This document shows, piece by piece, positions 62,729 through 64,000 of a DNA stretch of 64,000 bases. The position numbers were made by a program, and so were the translations under genes. Positions within the stretch are counted from its first letter, which is position 1. Every line of letters begins with the position of its first letter. A model generated the notes under the pieces. The model saw only the letters and a list, made by a program, of their open reading frames with translations. It had not been told where the DNA came from and made no database searches. Source of the DNA: Tetrahymena elliotti 4EA (taxonomy: Eukaryota > Ciliophora > Oligohymenophorea > Hymenostomatida > Tetrahymenidae); assembly GCA_000231825.2 (NCBI GenBank), contig JH720327.1:231878-295877 (forward strand), in the 5' to 3' direction.

Positions 62729-64000
62729 ATGGAGTAACTAGGTATACTAAAAGAAGAAACTGTCAAAAAGTTTTTAGCAGATAAACAATGCAAAATCCCA
62801 ACTAAAACAGTTATGAGTGCTATCAATTTTCTTAAAACTAAATAGTATGGGGCAAGATAATTGATTAATTTGGGAGGATAAGGTCTAGTACTCAAAGCAA
62901 TAGATATTTCTAAGAATAGATCAGTTGCAGTTAAATTAATTGTAATACAAGATGAAGAAACATTAGATTAAACTTAAAAAGAGTTTAAAATCTAATAGTA
63001 TTTTAATGCTCCAAACATTAATAAATCCTACACTTCATTTTATAATAAAGATCATGAAATTTTGCTAATTGTTTCAGAATTTTGTGAGTTTGGAAATCTA
63101 TTTGACTATTCTTCTTAATCTGAGTTGACCAAAGGGGAAATCATCCATATTATGAAATAAATTATCAGTGGAATGATGGAAATTCATAGTAAAAATATCA
63201 TTCATGGTGATCTTAAGCCATAAAATATTTTAATTGATAATAATTTGAACTTTCAAATATGTGATTTTGGTTTTTCAAAAGTAGTAAGTGCTGAAAAATC
63301 TCATACTGTAGCAAATGGGGTAACTTACTTTTATTCATCATTAGAGCAAGACCAAGGAAAAATAAAGATAGAATCAGATATTTACTCTCTAGGTGCAATC
63401 ATGTTATTTTTATGTGGAATAAAGTTTAATTTTAGCTTGGTTAGTAATTTAAAAAATGGAAAGTTTGATTCAATTCAAAAAGAAGGTTTTGATGACATCC
63501 TTTTTATTGCTTTTAGAATGATGCATAATAATCCTTGTGAGAGATTGAAGCTTATTGATTGTATGAAACAGTTAGAATATATCAATAATAATTTATCTCA
63601 AAGTTAAGAAGATATAAATGGTTCATATATAGGAGAGGTTTAAAATTCCTAAAAAAATGGTTATGGAATTTTTACATTTTTGTAAAATGAAAATAAAATA
63701 GTTGGTTCTTTTTGGAGAAATAATCAATTAAATGGGCTGGGTTTTACCTAATTTAATAATCTTAATGGTTCGAATAAATATTATGGATGCTACAAAAATA
63801 ATCAAAAGCATGGCAAAGGGATCTACTGTTGGGCTAGTAGTCATAGATATGAGGGAGATTGGAAGGATGATAGAAAACATGGCAAAGGGATCTACTATTG
63901 GCCTAATGGTGATAGATACGAGGGAGATTGGAAGAATGATAAAAAACATGGTAAAGGGATCTACTATTGGGCTGATGGTGATAGATACGAGGGAGATTGG
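62729..64000 (+). CDS. Protein kinase fused to MORN repeats, 3' end outside the window
   Basis: One open frame of 424 codons from ATG 62729 to the window end. A 50-residue N-terminal extension precedes a complete kinase domain. Its elements are the glycine loop GGQGLVLKA near residue 50, VAVK with Lys69, hinge EFCEFG, catalytic HGDLKPQNIL with His159, magnesium loop DFG with Asp179, SDIYSLG helix F, and a C-lobe arginine near residue 271. HRD is replaced by HGD, making it a non-RD kinase, but Lys, Asn and DFG are intact, so activity is plausible. From about residue 303 MORN repeats follow (YYWPNGDRYEGDWKNDKKHG type). They are usually linked to membrane or lipid association and to cortical or ciliary structures. 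Target unknown. Confidence 0.88.
63809..64000 (+). repeat. 69-bp tandem repeats encoding MORN units
   Basis: Units begin CATGGCAAAGGGATCTACT at 63809, 63878 and 63947, exactly 69 bp (23 codons) apart, and differ by only a few bases. Earlier MORN units at 63630-63800 are much more diverged at the DNA level. The array runs off the window. Confidence 0.95.

Noticed and set aside
1..64000. Chromosome breakage sequence, telomeric repeats, tRNA, rRNA, CRISPR
   Set aside because: No match to the Tetrahymena breakage consensus TAAACCAACCTCTTT, no G4T2 repeats, no tRNA B-box-like motif with cloverleaf, no regular spaced repeats with unique spacers.

Overview
This is AT-rich DNA from a ciliate that uses the Tetrahymena-type nuclear code (TAA and TAG read as glutamine, TGA the only stop). 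The evidence is internal. Long protein-like frames run straight through many TAA/TAG codons and end at TGA. The introns are short (mostly 40-60 bp), very AT-rich and GT...AG. Recognisable eukaryotic families (VPS18, an equilibrative nucleoside transporter, a GH31 glucosidase, protein kinases, a PAS membrane protein) assemble cleanly only under that code. An oligohymenophorean such as Tetrahymena or a close relative is the best guess. I saw no telomere, no copy of the Tetrahymena chromosome-breakage consensus, no rRNA and no tRNA. One 100-N assembly gap lies at 21543-21642.

Layout, left to right. 1-751 (-): kinase-like gene cut by the window edge. 1731-2816 (+): lysine-rich protein. 3412-4368 (-): multipass membrane protein. 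5293-9632 (-): VPS18, a class C subunit of the endosomal tethering complexes. 10137-17256 (+): large TPR-containing protein. 18029-18695 (+): coiled-coil repeat gene with a broken frame. 18.8-22.8 kb: gene-free, with an unusual array of intron-border-like motifs. 22794-24187 (+): nucleoside transporter. 25073-27576 (-): pseudokinase. 28157-34458 (-): roughly 20-exon PAS/multi-TM protein. 35528-36110 (-): decayed gene. 36422-36952 (+) and 37362-37748 (+): two small genes, the second with an in-frame TGA. 37710-40964 (-): coiled-coil protein. 42872-46185 (+): secreted GH31 alpha-glucosidase with a MITE-like insertion in intron 1. 47369-49144 (-): glutamine-rich protein. 50236-53861 (-): Ser/Gln-rich protein. 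55066-60861 (+): membrane PAS protein with four degenerate receiver domains. 61821-62232 (+): decayed kinase copy. 62729-64000 (+): kinase-MORN fusion, cut by the window end.

The genes do not form one pathway. Themes are signalling (three kinase-family genes plus one decayed copy, and two PAS membrane proteins), endosome/lysosome biology (VPS18 and a secretory glucosidase) and low-complexity Gln-rich proteins. The most unusual items are the tandemly duplicated pseudo-receiver module at 57.2-60.9 kb, the 18.8-20.6 kb array of acceptor/donor-like borders, the hairpin element with 8-bp target duplications inside the glucosidase intron, and several reading frames interrupted by single TGA codons.

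Exon models were built by hand from GT/AG borders, phase continuity and protein sense. For most multi-exon genes the summed exons are an exact multiple of three. No similarity search was run.
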